The notes beneath the pieces were generated by a model. It saw only the letters and a program-made list of their open reading frames with translations, made no database searches and was not told the DNA's origin. The position numbers and the translations under genes are program-made. A DNA stretch of 64,000 nucleotides from Gonapodya prolifera JEL478 (taxonomy: Eukaryota > Monoblepharomycota > Monoblepharidomycetes > Monoblepharidales > Gonapodyaceae): NCBI GenBank assembly GCA_001574975.1, contig KQ965756.1:189160-253159 (forward strand), given 5' to 3'. Positions 47,408 to 58,412 of this stretch are shown here, piece by piece. Position 1 is the first letter of the stretch. The number at the start of each line of letters is the position of its first letter.

Positions 47408-50400
47408 AATTGCAGATTGAACTTGGGCGTAATAATCACTTTTGTCACCCTTGCATTATTTGCGACAATGAATATACATCGTGCAATCGTTTAACACACC
47501 GGACTCTCAGGCATCCACAAACCAGAGGACCAGTCTGGCAAAATGGGCACTCAATGTCGTGGAAAAAATTGCCTCAAATGGGTCACAACGATAGCGGCAG
47601 CAGCATAAAGGGATTGGGCCAAAGGCGTCAACATATGGTGTGAGGTGTCAATCAAAGACATTGGAAAGGTTGCCGAATAGTGCTCGTCGCCTTGCTGTCA
47701 TATTTGCAAGCAGCATACTTTTGACGAGGTTGCACGTGTCGAGAATTGTGCCAATGCCAAAAGAAGCCTAGTCGCTACGTCAGCAAACGATGCCGACGTC
47801 AGGCTCCTACAAGAGGAGCGGGCAATAGCTCTTGAAGTTTTCTTACTCAGAACTGCTTGAGTCTGGCACAACGGCGGAGTGATACAGCGGAATGTGTTTT
47901 GAAGACCACGTAGCTCGGGATTTTCGACATGTCGAGTCTTTCACAGAAAAAAGATAACAGCAAACGTCACCCTCAGGCACCCGACGGGAATGTGGTGGCC
48001 GGTTTGGAGGAGACGAGAAGAATTGTGGAGTTTACAACGCTTACTATGCAAAGCTGATAGTCAGACGATAATGATTTTGAAGACTTTAAAGAACCCTCCT
48101 CCAAGCGGAGAGTATCGCCCGAAATATTGTCGAAACAAGGTAAACGAGTTGAGTGTGCTGGATAAAACGAGAGGTCGTGTGTTGTACCAGCTGGGTACGG
48201 CAGACGCCTCACCACCATCTTCTATTCACTTACACACTGACGATGCTGCGTTTCCACAACGAGAACTGTGGAAGGCATACACACGTCCAAAAACGGGCTC
48301 GATGGAATCAATGTGATGCGAGGCGTCATTTTGGGTGTCGACTCTTGGGCAACACAGCCAATGTCAACAATTCACGTTGCTCCTGAAAACCAAACCTGCT
48401 ACCAAGGGGACCTGGAGGAGGGTGAGAAACGTAGCTGTCCACTATGAGCATGGCGTGACTCAAATGCTTTACGCCTGGTAATGGTTGGCGTACTTCCTCA
48501 GTTACAATGATTCGAGTGTTGCGCAGAAAAGAAATATTTACGTCGCCAAAAAGCCCCTTCCTCGAGAGAGGAACAGGCTCCGGGACGTCCAAATCTTGGA
48601 GGCAACGACACTGTGCATCGCGCCAAGCCGGTTGGTGTGAATTGTTCCTGTAAACAGAAACCACACTGGAGTAGATAACGTTGCTATATGCCGACTGACA
48701 GTGACGGGCATAGAGTACATTCAAAGATTCACAACATGGCGCAAGTCTGGAAGAGAAAGAGATGAAGCAAGTGGCATGCGAGAAAGCAAAGCAGGATGGC
48801 AAGAAGATTGTAGTGCGTTGTTAGTGTGGGTTTGCAAGGCCGCCGAATAGAAAAGCACAATTCTACTCTGGCCTGCCCACACAATGTGTGCCATAAATTT
48901 AATACGCAAGCAAGAGGTCCAAACATGGTGGTGAAACCAGCCGAAGAACAATGGACTTTGACGTCACAGCTCTTTTCCACGCTTTTAAGCAACGGTGCAA
49001 AAAAAAACATCAATGCAAGTGTGTTGTAAGGAATGTGGTCTCACATTGTGCTAGGCCCGTACAGTGACCGCTGGTGACCGCTGAGAATGACGTTGACGTT
49101 CCAACCTGAGAAGTGTAGGGGCCTCACAAAAGCCCCAAATGGGGTCAATGAAGTCAACTTAAGGAGAGACTGAGTAACAGTGACGTGCTGGGGCAACGAG
49201 ACGCCGCTGAGGCGCAAGAGTCGGCAGTGACCGAACAGCAAATGTCATAAAGCGACATAGCTCATTCCGTGGTGGGTTCCCGCACTGACTGAGGACGCAC
49301 GCACCGATAGAGAATTGTTTCCGTTAGGTGTGGCGGGGCTGTGGAGCCAGGTGGCTCGAACAAATGGTTTTAGCCTTTCTATCTTCCAGAAAGGCCAACA
49401 GTGTGTAATTGATGAAGGCAAGACCTCGACGTTAGGGTGACGTCGGCATCGCACCACAGTCACGACGCGACAGTGTGAGGACGCAAGCGTCCAAAACACG
49501 GGCTAGTCGAAATAATGGCAAGCGTCAACAAGGGAGCTGCCAAGCTGACTGTCGAAATCAAGCATTAAAGAGCTGACACCATTCATGTTCAAATTGCGAT
49601 GAGCTTTGGTGAACTTGGTAGCGTCCAAAAGGGTGCACTGGCTGCTTCAAAGCGGAAATCCAAGATCAGTGCAAACCCAAAACTGCGAAAGTTACAAACG
49701 TGATGTACTCAAAGAACCCATCCCCTGGGCAAGGAATGGGCGCCGGTACGTCCAAAAGTGGTGGTATAACGTGAACGAGGAATGGAGGGCTCCTCACAGG
49801 CTACGAACCCCCAGGGCGGCTGCCGTGGATGAGTTTTGTCAAACGTCGTTGGTGATCCTCTCTGCCCAGTTGGAACATAATGTGGCGCAAACTCGTGGTA
49901 GATGATTGGCACTTGGCGTAGTTCCACAGTTTCGTGTGTTTGGAGTATTGGCCCGAGTCACGGACGAAGTGGAGATGATGTCAACAAACGCACGTCTCCC
50001 CCGAGAGGGAAGCAAACGACGGACATCCAAAAAGGTGAATAGCGACAGCAATGTGCATGGCGCGAAACAGTGTGGATCGTGCCAGCAGACCTTCATCAGA
50101 TAATGTTGCAATATGTCATCTGACGTGGACGAGCATTCAAAGACAAAAAATCTTGGTAAAAGTCTCACAGGAAGTGCGCACAAGCAAGTGGGGTAGGTGA
50201 AAGAGGATTAGAGTGGGGAAAAGAACGTTGGTGTTGTGGACGGGGTCCTTTGTAAGGCCGCAAAAAGTAGAAGCTCCCTTCGTGACCACATGATGTGCGC
50301 CCAAACATTGGACACGCAAGCAAGAGGTCCCAACTTGATGGGCGTCATGCAGCTCCCGCGGCAGAGGCTGCGAACCACATGTCGAAACACAAAGTTGACG

Positions 50401-51224
50401 TCACTGCTCTACACATGACGTGGAAGGAGGCAACGTGCAAGCTAAAGCGTCCAAACTAGTGCACTGAGCAAAACGTGGTCGCGCATTGTGCCAGGGAAGA
50501 GAGACGCTCCGCTGCAGTGATGGATGGTTACCGTCTTACAAAAAAGATGCCGTTGCTGTGCGTCTGCACTGAAAAGTGTAGGAGGCACGCAAACGTCCAA
50601 AAATGGGATCAAGAAAATCCAAACCGGTGCAACGCTGAGTGGCGGGTGGGTTAGGTGGGCAACGTGAGGCCATCGAGACGGGCGAGTCAGTGGCGACCAA
50701 TCCGCACAGAGTCACAATAGCGACGATGTTCACGATGATGGTGGTGCCGCGGAATCTCCAGTGGAAGAAAAGGGCTCGTAGTGGGAGAGAGTACGGTGAA
50801 AGTGAACATGTCGTTGTGGAGAAGTGCTACATACTGCGGTCGCCAAAGTGGCAGGGCAATAGTGGAGCGATTCTTCGACTAGTGTACTGGTCCAACGCAC
50901 GTTGATATTTCTTAGCGAATAAGATTGAGCCATTATAATATGTGAACCTGAACCCTCTTGATCAACATCAATGATTTTCCCCCCACGCTGACAACTGATT
51001 GCTTACGGGAGTCCAAACCATACCGCAACAACAGGATATTCCCGCAGAAGGATGTCTCCCAACAGTTGCTACGATTTTATTGTCAAACTGCCTCCAGTGA
51101 TCATGTGTGTACAGAAATTTACTTCCAGCTCCGGGGACCACTGACGAAGACTCGAATTTCTATTCTTGGTTCATGTTCTTGCAAGTGATTATTCTGTGAA
51201 CGAGAGGAGAACTGTTGGTTAATC
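47408..51224. repeat. Gene-free degenerate repeat region between the NmrA-like paralogs
   Basis: No frame in 3.8 kb shows protein similarity. Two diverged direct copies of about 550 bp can be aligned by eye: 48480-49000 and 49910-50430, offset about 1.42-1.44 kb. Shared strings are GCAAGCAAGAGGTCC (about 48904 and 50320), GGCCGC followed by AAAAG..A, and TTGACGTCAC (48958 and 50395). The string CGTCCAAAA, or one base off, recurs near 48284, 49486, 49622, 49746, 50026, 50448 and 50595. Confidence 0.65.
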
Positions 51225-51304
51225 CAATTTAAACGGGATTTGCAAACTCCGCCACATCCTAAGGTATGCAACCTCGCAAACGGCGTGTAAAGGATTAGAT
51301 CCGA
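51225..51304 (+). promoter_or_regulatory. Upstream block shared by the two NmrA-like genes (copy 2)
   Basis: CAATTTAAACGGG (51225-51237) and TAAAGGATTAGATCCGA (51288-51304) match GAATTTAAACGGG and TAAAAGATTACATCCGA before paralog 1, at comparable distances from the ATG. Sequence between the two strings differs, which suggests selective conservation. Confidence 0.6.
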
Positions 51305-51381
51305 GCTCGAATTATAAGGCGTCCGGCGGGACAGTGCGATTAACACTCCAGCACTCAGATCGCACCCCGCTGATCACATCC

Positions 51382-52548
51382 ATGGCCGAATCTAACCGAA
51401 TCTCCAACGTTGCCATTGTCGGCGTAAGTGATACACACATCATCCACAACTGCGTCAGATCTCAGTCATCTATCCTACCCACTCAAAAGGCGGGCGGCAA
51501 CGTCGGAAAGAATATTGCCGAGGCTCTCCTAGCCACCAAGAACTTCTCCGTCTCCGCCTTGACTCGCCCCAACAGCCCCAACAGCGTCCCAGACGGAGCC
51601 ATCGCCAAACCCGTTGACTACGACGTGTTCTCGACACTTGTGGACGCTCTTCGCGGACAGGACGTACTCATAATCACACTGAGCGTCGCCGCGCCGCCAG
51701 ACACCCAGGAGAAGCTCATTCGGGCCGCGGGAGAAGCCGGTGTGAAGTGGATCCTGCCCAATGCGTGGGGAGGTTCAAGTGAGGCAATCCATCGAGACAT
51801 GCCCATGTTCCCAGGTGAGCGCACAATCTCCCATTGTTTCGTCATGTTCTCACCAACGCCTTCAACGTCCCACTTTAGTTCAGTCAAAAGCCTGGGCTCT
51901 GATCTCCGAAATCGGCAAAAGCTCCTACATCGCCGTCGGCACCGGGTTCTGGTACGAATGGTCCCTGGCCATCCACGACGCCTTTGGATTCGACTTTGCC
52001 AACAAGAAAGTCATCTTGTACGACGACGGAAACACAAAATTGCCGATTTCCACGTGGCCCCAAGTCGGACGCGCGGTGGCAAGTCTCCTCAGTCTCCCCA
52101 TCAGCGACAAGGCGAAGGGACCTAGCCTCGACATGTACCGCAACTCGCAAGTATTCATCAACTCGTTCTTCGTCAGCCAGAACGACATGTTTGAGTCGGT
52201 GCTCCGCGTCACGGCAACAAAGCGGGAGGATTGGACCGTCACATTCGAGCCCAGCGCCGAGCGGTTCAAGACCAACATGGCCGAGCTCGCCACGGGGAAC
52301 CGGAGGGCGTTCGGGCGGGCACTGTACGCGCGCGCAATGTACCCTGATGGATCGGGCAACTTCCTGAAGAGTCACACGACCATCAACGATGTTTTGGGGT
52401 TGCCTACGGAGGACATTGATGACGCCACCAGGGCGGCGATTAAGCGGTCGCAGGAAGTGGACCCGTGGGGGCGTGAGTTTTGGGTTCTCCTTTTTGGATT
52501 CTTGACGTGTTTTTGATCACTTTTGCTCTGATAGATGCAGGACGTTGA
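51382..52548 (+). CDS. NmrA-like/isoflavone-reductase-type NAD(P)-binding protein 2
   Basis: Exons 51382-51423, 51490-51814, 51879-52472 and a short last exon ending 52548. MAESNRISNVAIVG is followed by AGGNVGKNIAEALLATKNF, VSALTRPNS, VDALRGQDVLIITL, AGEAGVKWILPNAW, GTGFWYEWSLAIHDAFGFDF and RNSQVFINSFFVSQND. Domain, exon phases and intron positions match paralog 1, so function should be similar. Differences cluster around the variable loop after PNAW (GGSSEAIHRDMP against GVDGTYEPIGRDMP) and in the C-terminal helix. The last acceptor is either 52535 or 52540, which changes the final two or three residues. Confidence 0.88.
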
Positions 52549-55500
52549 TCGGCACAGCACAGAATGAGCTAAATTTTAGACAGCCCGAATTCCCAGAATA
52601 GCCGATTTGTTTCATTGAATTCAATACACTTCTCATTCCAGTCTAGTGTCATGCATTGCGGTTGCCGGTTAACGTCCGAGAAGCAAAAAGTGACGAGATG
52701 TCAAAAGGCGGCTCATTTGTGGGGAGCGACAATTCCCAAAAACACTGAAGCTCAAATCGTGTACGAATTGACATCATTCCACGTGCGGCACTCTGCTGCG
52801 ACAGTAGTCTCGAAGACGTCTAAAAGTGGACGAAGGCGGCGCAGGTGTGAACGGGGTTTGCGCCGAGAATATCCACCTCGGCAAACCTTGAGTACCACAT
52901 TCTCGGCGTGACGTCACTGCTCGATACAGTGCCTGGCTGGGGTAGCTTAAAAGGCGTGCGTCTAAAACTGGTGTGTGACAACGAAGTGCAGGCGGGCAAG
53001 GTGGAAATGCGGGTTGGTTGTGTGGTCAGAGCGGATTCTCTGTCGTTCATTAAGGAAGACGGCGCAGTGATAATGTCACACCACGTTGACTGTACTTCGA
53101 GGGTTTACTCGTGTTGATTGCGGCTCAAAATGCTGGAGAAAGAAAGCCTGAATCGTGGATCGTATTGCAAGAGACCGCGGCTTCTGTTAGAACAGCAAGC
53201 CCATATCAACAACTCAGAGGACGCATGACGCCCAAGTTAACATCACCGGTGAGAGTCAAAATGTTTTCAGCACGCTTGGAACGTTTAAAAGTAACCATGA
53301 GTGCCGACAGTCCAAGCAGGGCAGTGGCTCGTGGAGTTCTGCCGTGAATACCGTGTCTCAGTTTGCACCACCGTGAACCAGGCCATCAGTTGGAGAGGGC
53401 CCAACCGCGCAAGTGGCGTCAAAAAATAGAAGAAAATTTCTCACAACAGGATCACGTGGGGGACGTTGACTGTCGACTCTCGACACACTCTACAGAGGTA
53501 AATGATTGACGTCAACATAACGAACCCAGCCTGACGCCAGGGGGATCTGGGAGTGGCGTGAGTTGTATCACAAAAAATAGCGGCTCAAGCGGCCGGCATT
53601 GAAATCGATGACCGTCCCCAGCTTCGGAACATCTGTTGGGCTGTGAATCTGTTTGCGCCATCCTTCACACCAATGGGCCCAGGGGGTGGATATACATACG
53701 CGAGGTGACGTCCAAAAAAGCGTATGCGGCGTTGGCAAATGTCCCGTGGCAGTGTGTGGTCATGCCGTCCTTGTACCTGCTGGACCATATTTCGCAAATG
53801 ATTGATATGACACACCAACGTGAAGCAATCTCTGGCGGAGTCCCTACAGGGGCTGTGTCCAAAACGAATGGATGAGCGCAAGAGGCAGATGGTGCCCAGA
53901 CTGCCGGAGAGGAAATGGATGCACCAGAAGAGGTCAAAAATGATGACGGAGCCAGCGCGGAGCTCTATGAGGAGTGCGAGAGGTGTAAGCAAAACTTTTT
54001 TGCGATAAGTGCGTGTGGTTAGTGTCAAGGTGGGGGTGTGTTGCGCAAAATGCTTGTCACCTGGTGGGACCTCATGTGCAGTTCAATGGGGGCGTGGTCC
54101 CCTCCACGGTGAGTGTAGAGCTAAGAAATCGGATTGCGGCATTGCAAAGCTGGGGCAGATGCTTGCAGCGTCCAGTTACCGGGGGCTACGGATGGCTTGC
54201 CTTCGTCCCTGCAGTCCCAGACGACAACTTGACGTCACCGCGCAAGCTTTTGGACACTCCAGAAGAGTCTTAAGTGAGCTTGGAACGCCTAAAGTAAACA
54301 TGAGCACCGACAGTTCAAGCGGAGCAGAAACGCGTGGAGTACCCGCCACGTCCATTGGAAGGGGAGTCCTGATGATTTTACATGGCGCCGTCGTAAAAAA
54401 GGTTGCCAGTTAAAGACTGCCCAACTGCGCGGCAGTCCATTGTGGAGGAACTGAAAGATCAACACCACGAACCCATCCAGATACCAAAGGGGTGCACGAG
54501 CGGGGCGAGAAAACGTTGCGAAAAGTAACAGTCCAAGTGGCAGGTGGGGCAAAGGTGCAAAAGTCGACCTAAGCTACTAGGCAGCAGCATGTCCTTTTTG
54601 CGTCTTTGTTTTTTGACATCACCCTGCCCGCAAAGAACTCCAGGGGCAGATACATGCTCTCAAATGCTGAGACAAGTCACCCCGTTTGATGACACGGTTT
54701 TGTGACGTTGCGGTTCTGGGTTTGGAGCAAGAAGTGGTTAAGTGGCAGATGGTTTCCGCCACACACCTGACCCGAAAAGGGGTTGCCGTCACCACAGCAA
54801 AATAGCCCTCCGAAAGGGCGGGCTTCCTGCACTGGGAGCGTCCAAAAAGGGCAAAAGCAAATAGCAGCGTGCCGTGGATGAATATCCCGCGGCGTGTGTC
54901 GGTGGTTCAAAGGCTCCGATGGCGCTCTATGCGGTGCGGAGTTGTCTGACACAACCCACGCGGGGTGGCCGTTTCTGGCACGGCAACGGCAGGTAGCGTC
55001 AAAAAAGAGTGCCCACGAGAAAAGGCTGAGGGGGCCCTGACTTGCCCGCGAGTAGGACTGCAGAATTGGAGCTCTCAGTGTCCATGTCGGCCTCTGCCGG
55101 TTTACCCGCGCGAACAGTGACGGCGCCTGCGCGGACTCCAGAGAGGGAGTCGTGCGGGGCGCGTCGAAATTGGGGAGGCTGAGTGTTGGTCTTCTATAAC
55201 AGGCCAACCAATCCACGGATCGCACCCGTAGCGGTTACAAAGGCGTAGCGCTCGTTGACATTACCGATGACGAGCAAAAGTGGTCAAGCAGCAGGTGATG
55301 CAACTGTGTGGTGAGTTGTTTCCGCGACGGAACAGCTGACTTGAAGAAGGAGTTGACGTCACTCCGCCCAAAGAACCCGCGGCAAAGGGGAACTATCCTG
55401 CGCTGGGACCGTCCAAAAAGATGAGAAGCAGTACAGCGCAGCAAGGATGCTCCAAGTGTGATGCGTGCGTGACCAATTCCTCCTGTTGTGAGCAACAGTG

Positions 55501-57095
55501 GTGACTCAACCAACGTTTACCTCTTTGGCACTGTCCCCGTAGCAGCGAGACCAAAAACACAAGCAAATAATCAAAGGCAGATGGTGCCCAGAGCTGCCCG
55601 TGAGAAGGAACACTGAACTGAAAGTATCTGCCTCCACGCAGCATTAGCGAAGCGAATCAAAAACAATGACGGCACCCGAGCAGATTTCTATGAGGAGTGC
55701 CCGGAGGCGTGTCCAAATTTATTTTGGGATGGTTACTTGTGGGCAGTGGGCAGTGGCACGCTGGCGGTGTGGTGTAGAAAAGGTGGGACATCCAACAGCA
55801 AGAGATGGGCGTACAGTCCAAGCGGGGAGTGGTTCCTGGATCCCCTCCGTGGCGAATGCAGCAATCACAAACTTGGATGACGGCATTGCGAGATTGGCCT
55901 GTCTACTTAAAGACAGCTGCGTACTGTGTCCAAAAAGTGGTGTCAAGCTAGCCATTCGTTGAGCGGTGTGGCTCAGTGGGACACAGTTGACGTCAACGCG
56001 CAAGCCTTTGGACACTCAGAAGTGTCTCCAGCGAGCTTGGAGCGCCGAAAATAAACATGAGCGCCCGCATTTTAAGTAAGGGCAGTTGCACATTTGCAGA
56101 CGTCTTGCTACACAAGTGACACCACTGCGAAGCAAGGCCGCCAGACACCGTCAGGATACGTCCCAAATCAGCGTGCGGCGTCCAAAAAATAAAAGCAGAT
56201 CAGCTCACGTTGAGTTCGCATGGTGGGTGTGGACTGTCGACTGTTGACATCATATCATCAACAGCGGCCTCTTGACGTCACCGCACAAGACCAGCCGGGC
56301 ACTAGGCGCAAGCTGGCGTGACAGTTAAACGCCCAAAATAGAGGCAAGAGTCCAATTTGCAGCTGGGGAAAACGCGCGGTAGTCGGCTTAGTTACGGAAC
56401 ACGCGACACGTGATGGACTATGGTACCAACCTGGCGCTACCATGTGCTGGCGCTACCATGTGCTGTGCCAAGTTAGCCTGGGGCAGATCCACACGAGCTA
56501 ACGACCAAAAATGAAAGCAAGAGAAGAGTGGGTGCGTCAAAAAGGGTACACACGAGTGCAAATCGCCCAGCGGTACGGAACAGGAACCAGAAAATTCATT
56601 GACGTCACCATGAAGCACAAGATTGAGTACATGCGAGGTGACGTCCAACAAAAGGGGGAAGAGGCGAGTGGGTATGTCTCACCGGTCGCGATGACACGGT
56701 CTTTAAGACACCCCGCGCGTACAAGCGGCTCCCGGGGGTTAAGAATAGAATGACAAAGCAGCAGGTGAGGCAAGTGTGCGGCACGTCGTTTCCACCACGG
56801 AAGTGGCGACCCAAGAACGGTGTATGTTGACGTCACCGCTGCGGCAAAGAACTGCCCGAATGGAAGGGTTTTCTGCGCTGGAAGCGTCCAAAAAGAGCAA
56901 TAGTAGGGGCAGCAAAGCGTGGGTGTGCCGGAGTGAAAATGTCCCAGGTGATGCGTGTGGGACACCTAGACTGGATGTGCACATCGACATTGACACAAGC
57001 CACGTAGCGGGCTGAAGCCTCAAGCTTGAGAGCAGGCCGGGGGACGTGGGGTGCGTCCAAAAGATAAGCAAGGTCAAGATGCTCAGCGGGCACGT
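52549..57095. repeat. Degenerate repeat array with paired TGACGTCA / CGTCCAAAA boxes
   Basis: No gene is supported in 4.5 kb. TGACGTCA occurs at 52909, 53507, 54230, 55354, 55988, 56273, 56600 and 56828, usually as TTGACGTCAC. A second box, CGTCCAAAAA or a one- to two-base variant, follows at 52959, 54286, 55410, 56043, 56330 and 56885, that is 50-57 nt start to start. A one-base-off pair is at 54784/54839. A longer conserved string, GCTTGGAACG..TAAA...CATGAG....GACAGT.CAAGC, lies at about 53274, 54280 and 56034. Blocks such as GGCAGATGGTGCCCAGA and CTATGAGGAGTGC recur about 1.7 kb apart (53898 and 55580; 53963 and 55689). Confidence 0.75.
56431..56462 (+). repeat. Perfect 16-bp tandem duplication
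   Basis: CTGGCGCTACCATGTG occurs twice in direct succession (56431-56446 and 56447-56462), a recent slippage event within the otherwise diverged array. Confidence 0.9.
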
Positions 57096-58412
57096 TAAGT
57101 GATGGGAGGTTGGAGGTGGGAGGTGGGACGTGTGGGGCAACACAGAACGGAGGGTGGTGTGTGGTTTCACGAGATTCTTGATTTCATCACAACCGACAGC
57201 AAAATGAAGTAAACAACACACATAACCCAATCAAAAAAAAAAAAAATCTGCGACGAGCAGAAACTTTGCAAGTGCGGGCTGTACGACGTGGGATTGGGAC
57301 TGTAGCGATGAAACTTTTTTATTTTTATTTGTGATATTGGAATTGGAGTTATTGAGAGCTGTGGGAGGTGCAGGGAGGGGAGGGCAGAGAAAGGGGGTGG
57401 TTAGATAACGCGCGACACGGAGGACGGCGTGCTGGGCCTGGCGTGGTGGATGAAACTCGAGTCCGGCACATAGCATTGGGAGAGACTGAGTATTGGCGAT
57501 CGGTGGACGCGAGGCTTTGGTGGCGGGGTCGGACGGTGAAGGGGAGGAAGGAGTGCGATGCGTTGGTTGAGTTTGGGCGCGGCGAGATACGAGAGATGGC
57601 GGGTTTGGCGAAGATGGGAGGAACAGCAGATGGAGGGGAGATTTTCTGGAGGATTTGTATATGAGAGTAAGGTGATGATGAGCGGGCGTCGAGGATGGGT
57701 GTTGGTTATGAATCGGCGGATATCGGCGTTGAATGCTGTACGGAGATTTTAATTGTGACAGAGATGTCTAAACTATGATTGGTAGCAATTCCGTGGTGGG
57801 AAGGTTCTCAGGCAGCGACGTCACTGGTGGTCGGTGTGCTTGAATGTCGGAGGGCGGGAGGTTCAACGGTCTGCAAAGGCGACTTATGGCAAGAGGGGCA
57901 ATATACATAGCATAGATTCGCATCCGCCGACTCAGGGACGCAGGAGGGCACGTGACGGGTGAGGATGGCATTGGTTTCCTAAACAGGCAAGTCATACTTT
58001 TGAGCGGGCAAACCCCAAGCAAAGGAAAAAAAAAGGGAAGATGCGGAACGGATGCGGCCGCAGGAGAGTCAGCCTCAGGGCACTTGGATGGACTGCACGT
58101 TGTGAGAGCAGAAGCAGGAAACAGGAAGACAGGAAGAATAGGAGACAGGAGACAGGAATTGGAGACAGCGAGCAGAGAAGAGAGAGAGAGAGAGAGAGAG
58201 AGCGAGAAGGGAGGAGAGCGAGGCTACGCAGACAAGCAGACGGAGAGGCAGAGGAGAGTGAGGACAGACAGGACAGGGACAGACAAAACAGGTGAGCGCG
58301 GGTGCGGGAGTGCGGAATTGATTGGGGGCGTGGCACTGACAGATGCCGGGTGACAGGCAGTCGCACGCAGGCAGACGCAGACACCGGCAACCCCTCCACT
58401 CCCACGCAGACC
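57096..58412. other. Intergenic, no gene supported
   Basis: It starts after the repeat array, contains an A14 run (57233-57246), and ends in a purine-rich leader. GC-rich open frames on both strands between 57.3 and 57.75 kb look compositional; no family was recognised. A TTTTTTATTTTTATTT stretch lies near 57314-57329. Confidence 0.4.
58179..58202 (+). repeat. (AG)n microsatellite in purine-rich leader
   Basis: About twelve AG units lie within a longer purine-rich tract (about 58105-58290) holding repeated GACAGGA strings, just upstream of the large Pro/Ser-rich gene. It may be in the 5' UTR. Confidence 0.9.

Noticed and set aside
46207-52548. A secondary-metabolite cluster (SDR plus two NmrA-like genes)
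   Set aside because: No polyketide, peptide or terpene synthase, P450 or cluster regulator is present in the window.
53585-54028. Open frames of 90-147 codons within the repeat array
   Set aside because: They differ between copies of the same repeat, are full of frame changes relative to each other and have no conserved residues.
47408-57095. CRISPR-like array
   Set aside because: Repeat units are degenerate, irregularly spaced and far longer than CRISPR repeats, and the genome is eukaryotic.
57231-57246. A14 run as a LINE or SINE tail ending the array
   Set aside because: No target-site duplication or LINE/SINE body could be seen upstream; a simple homopolymer is enough to explain it.
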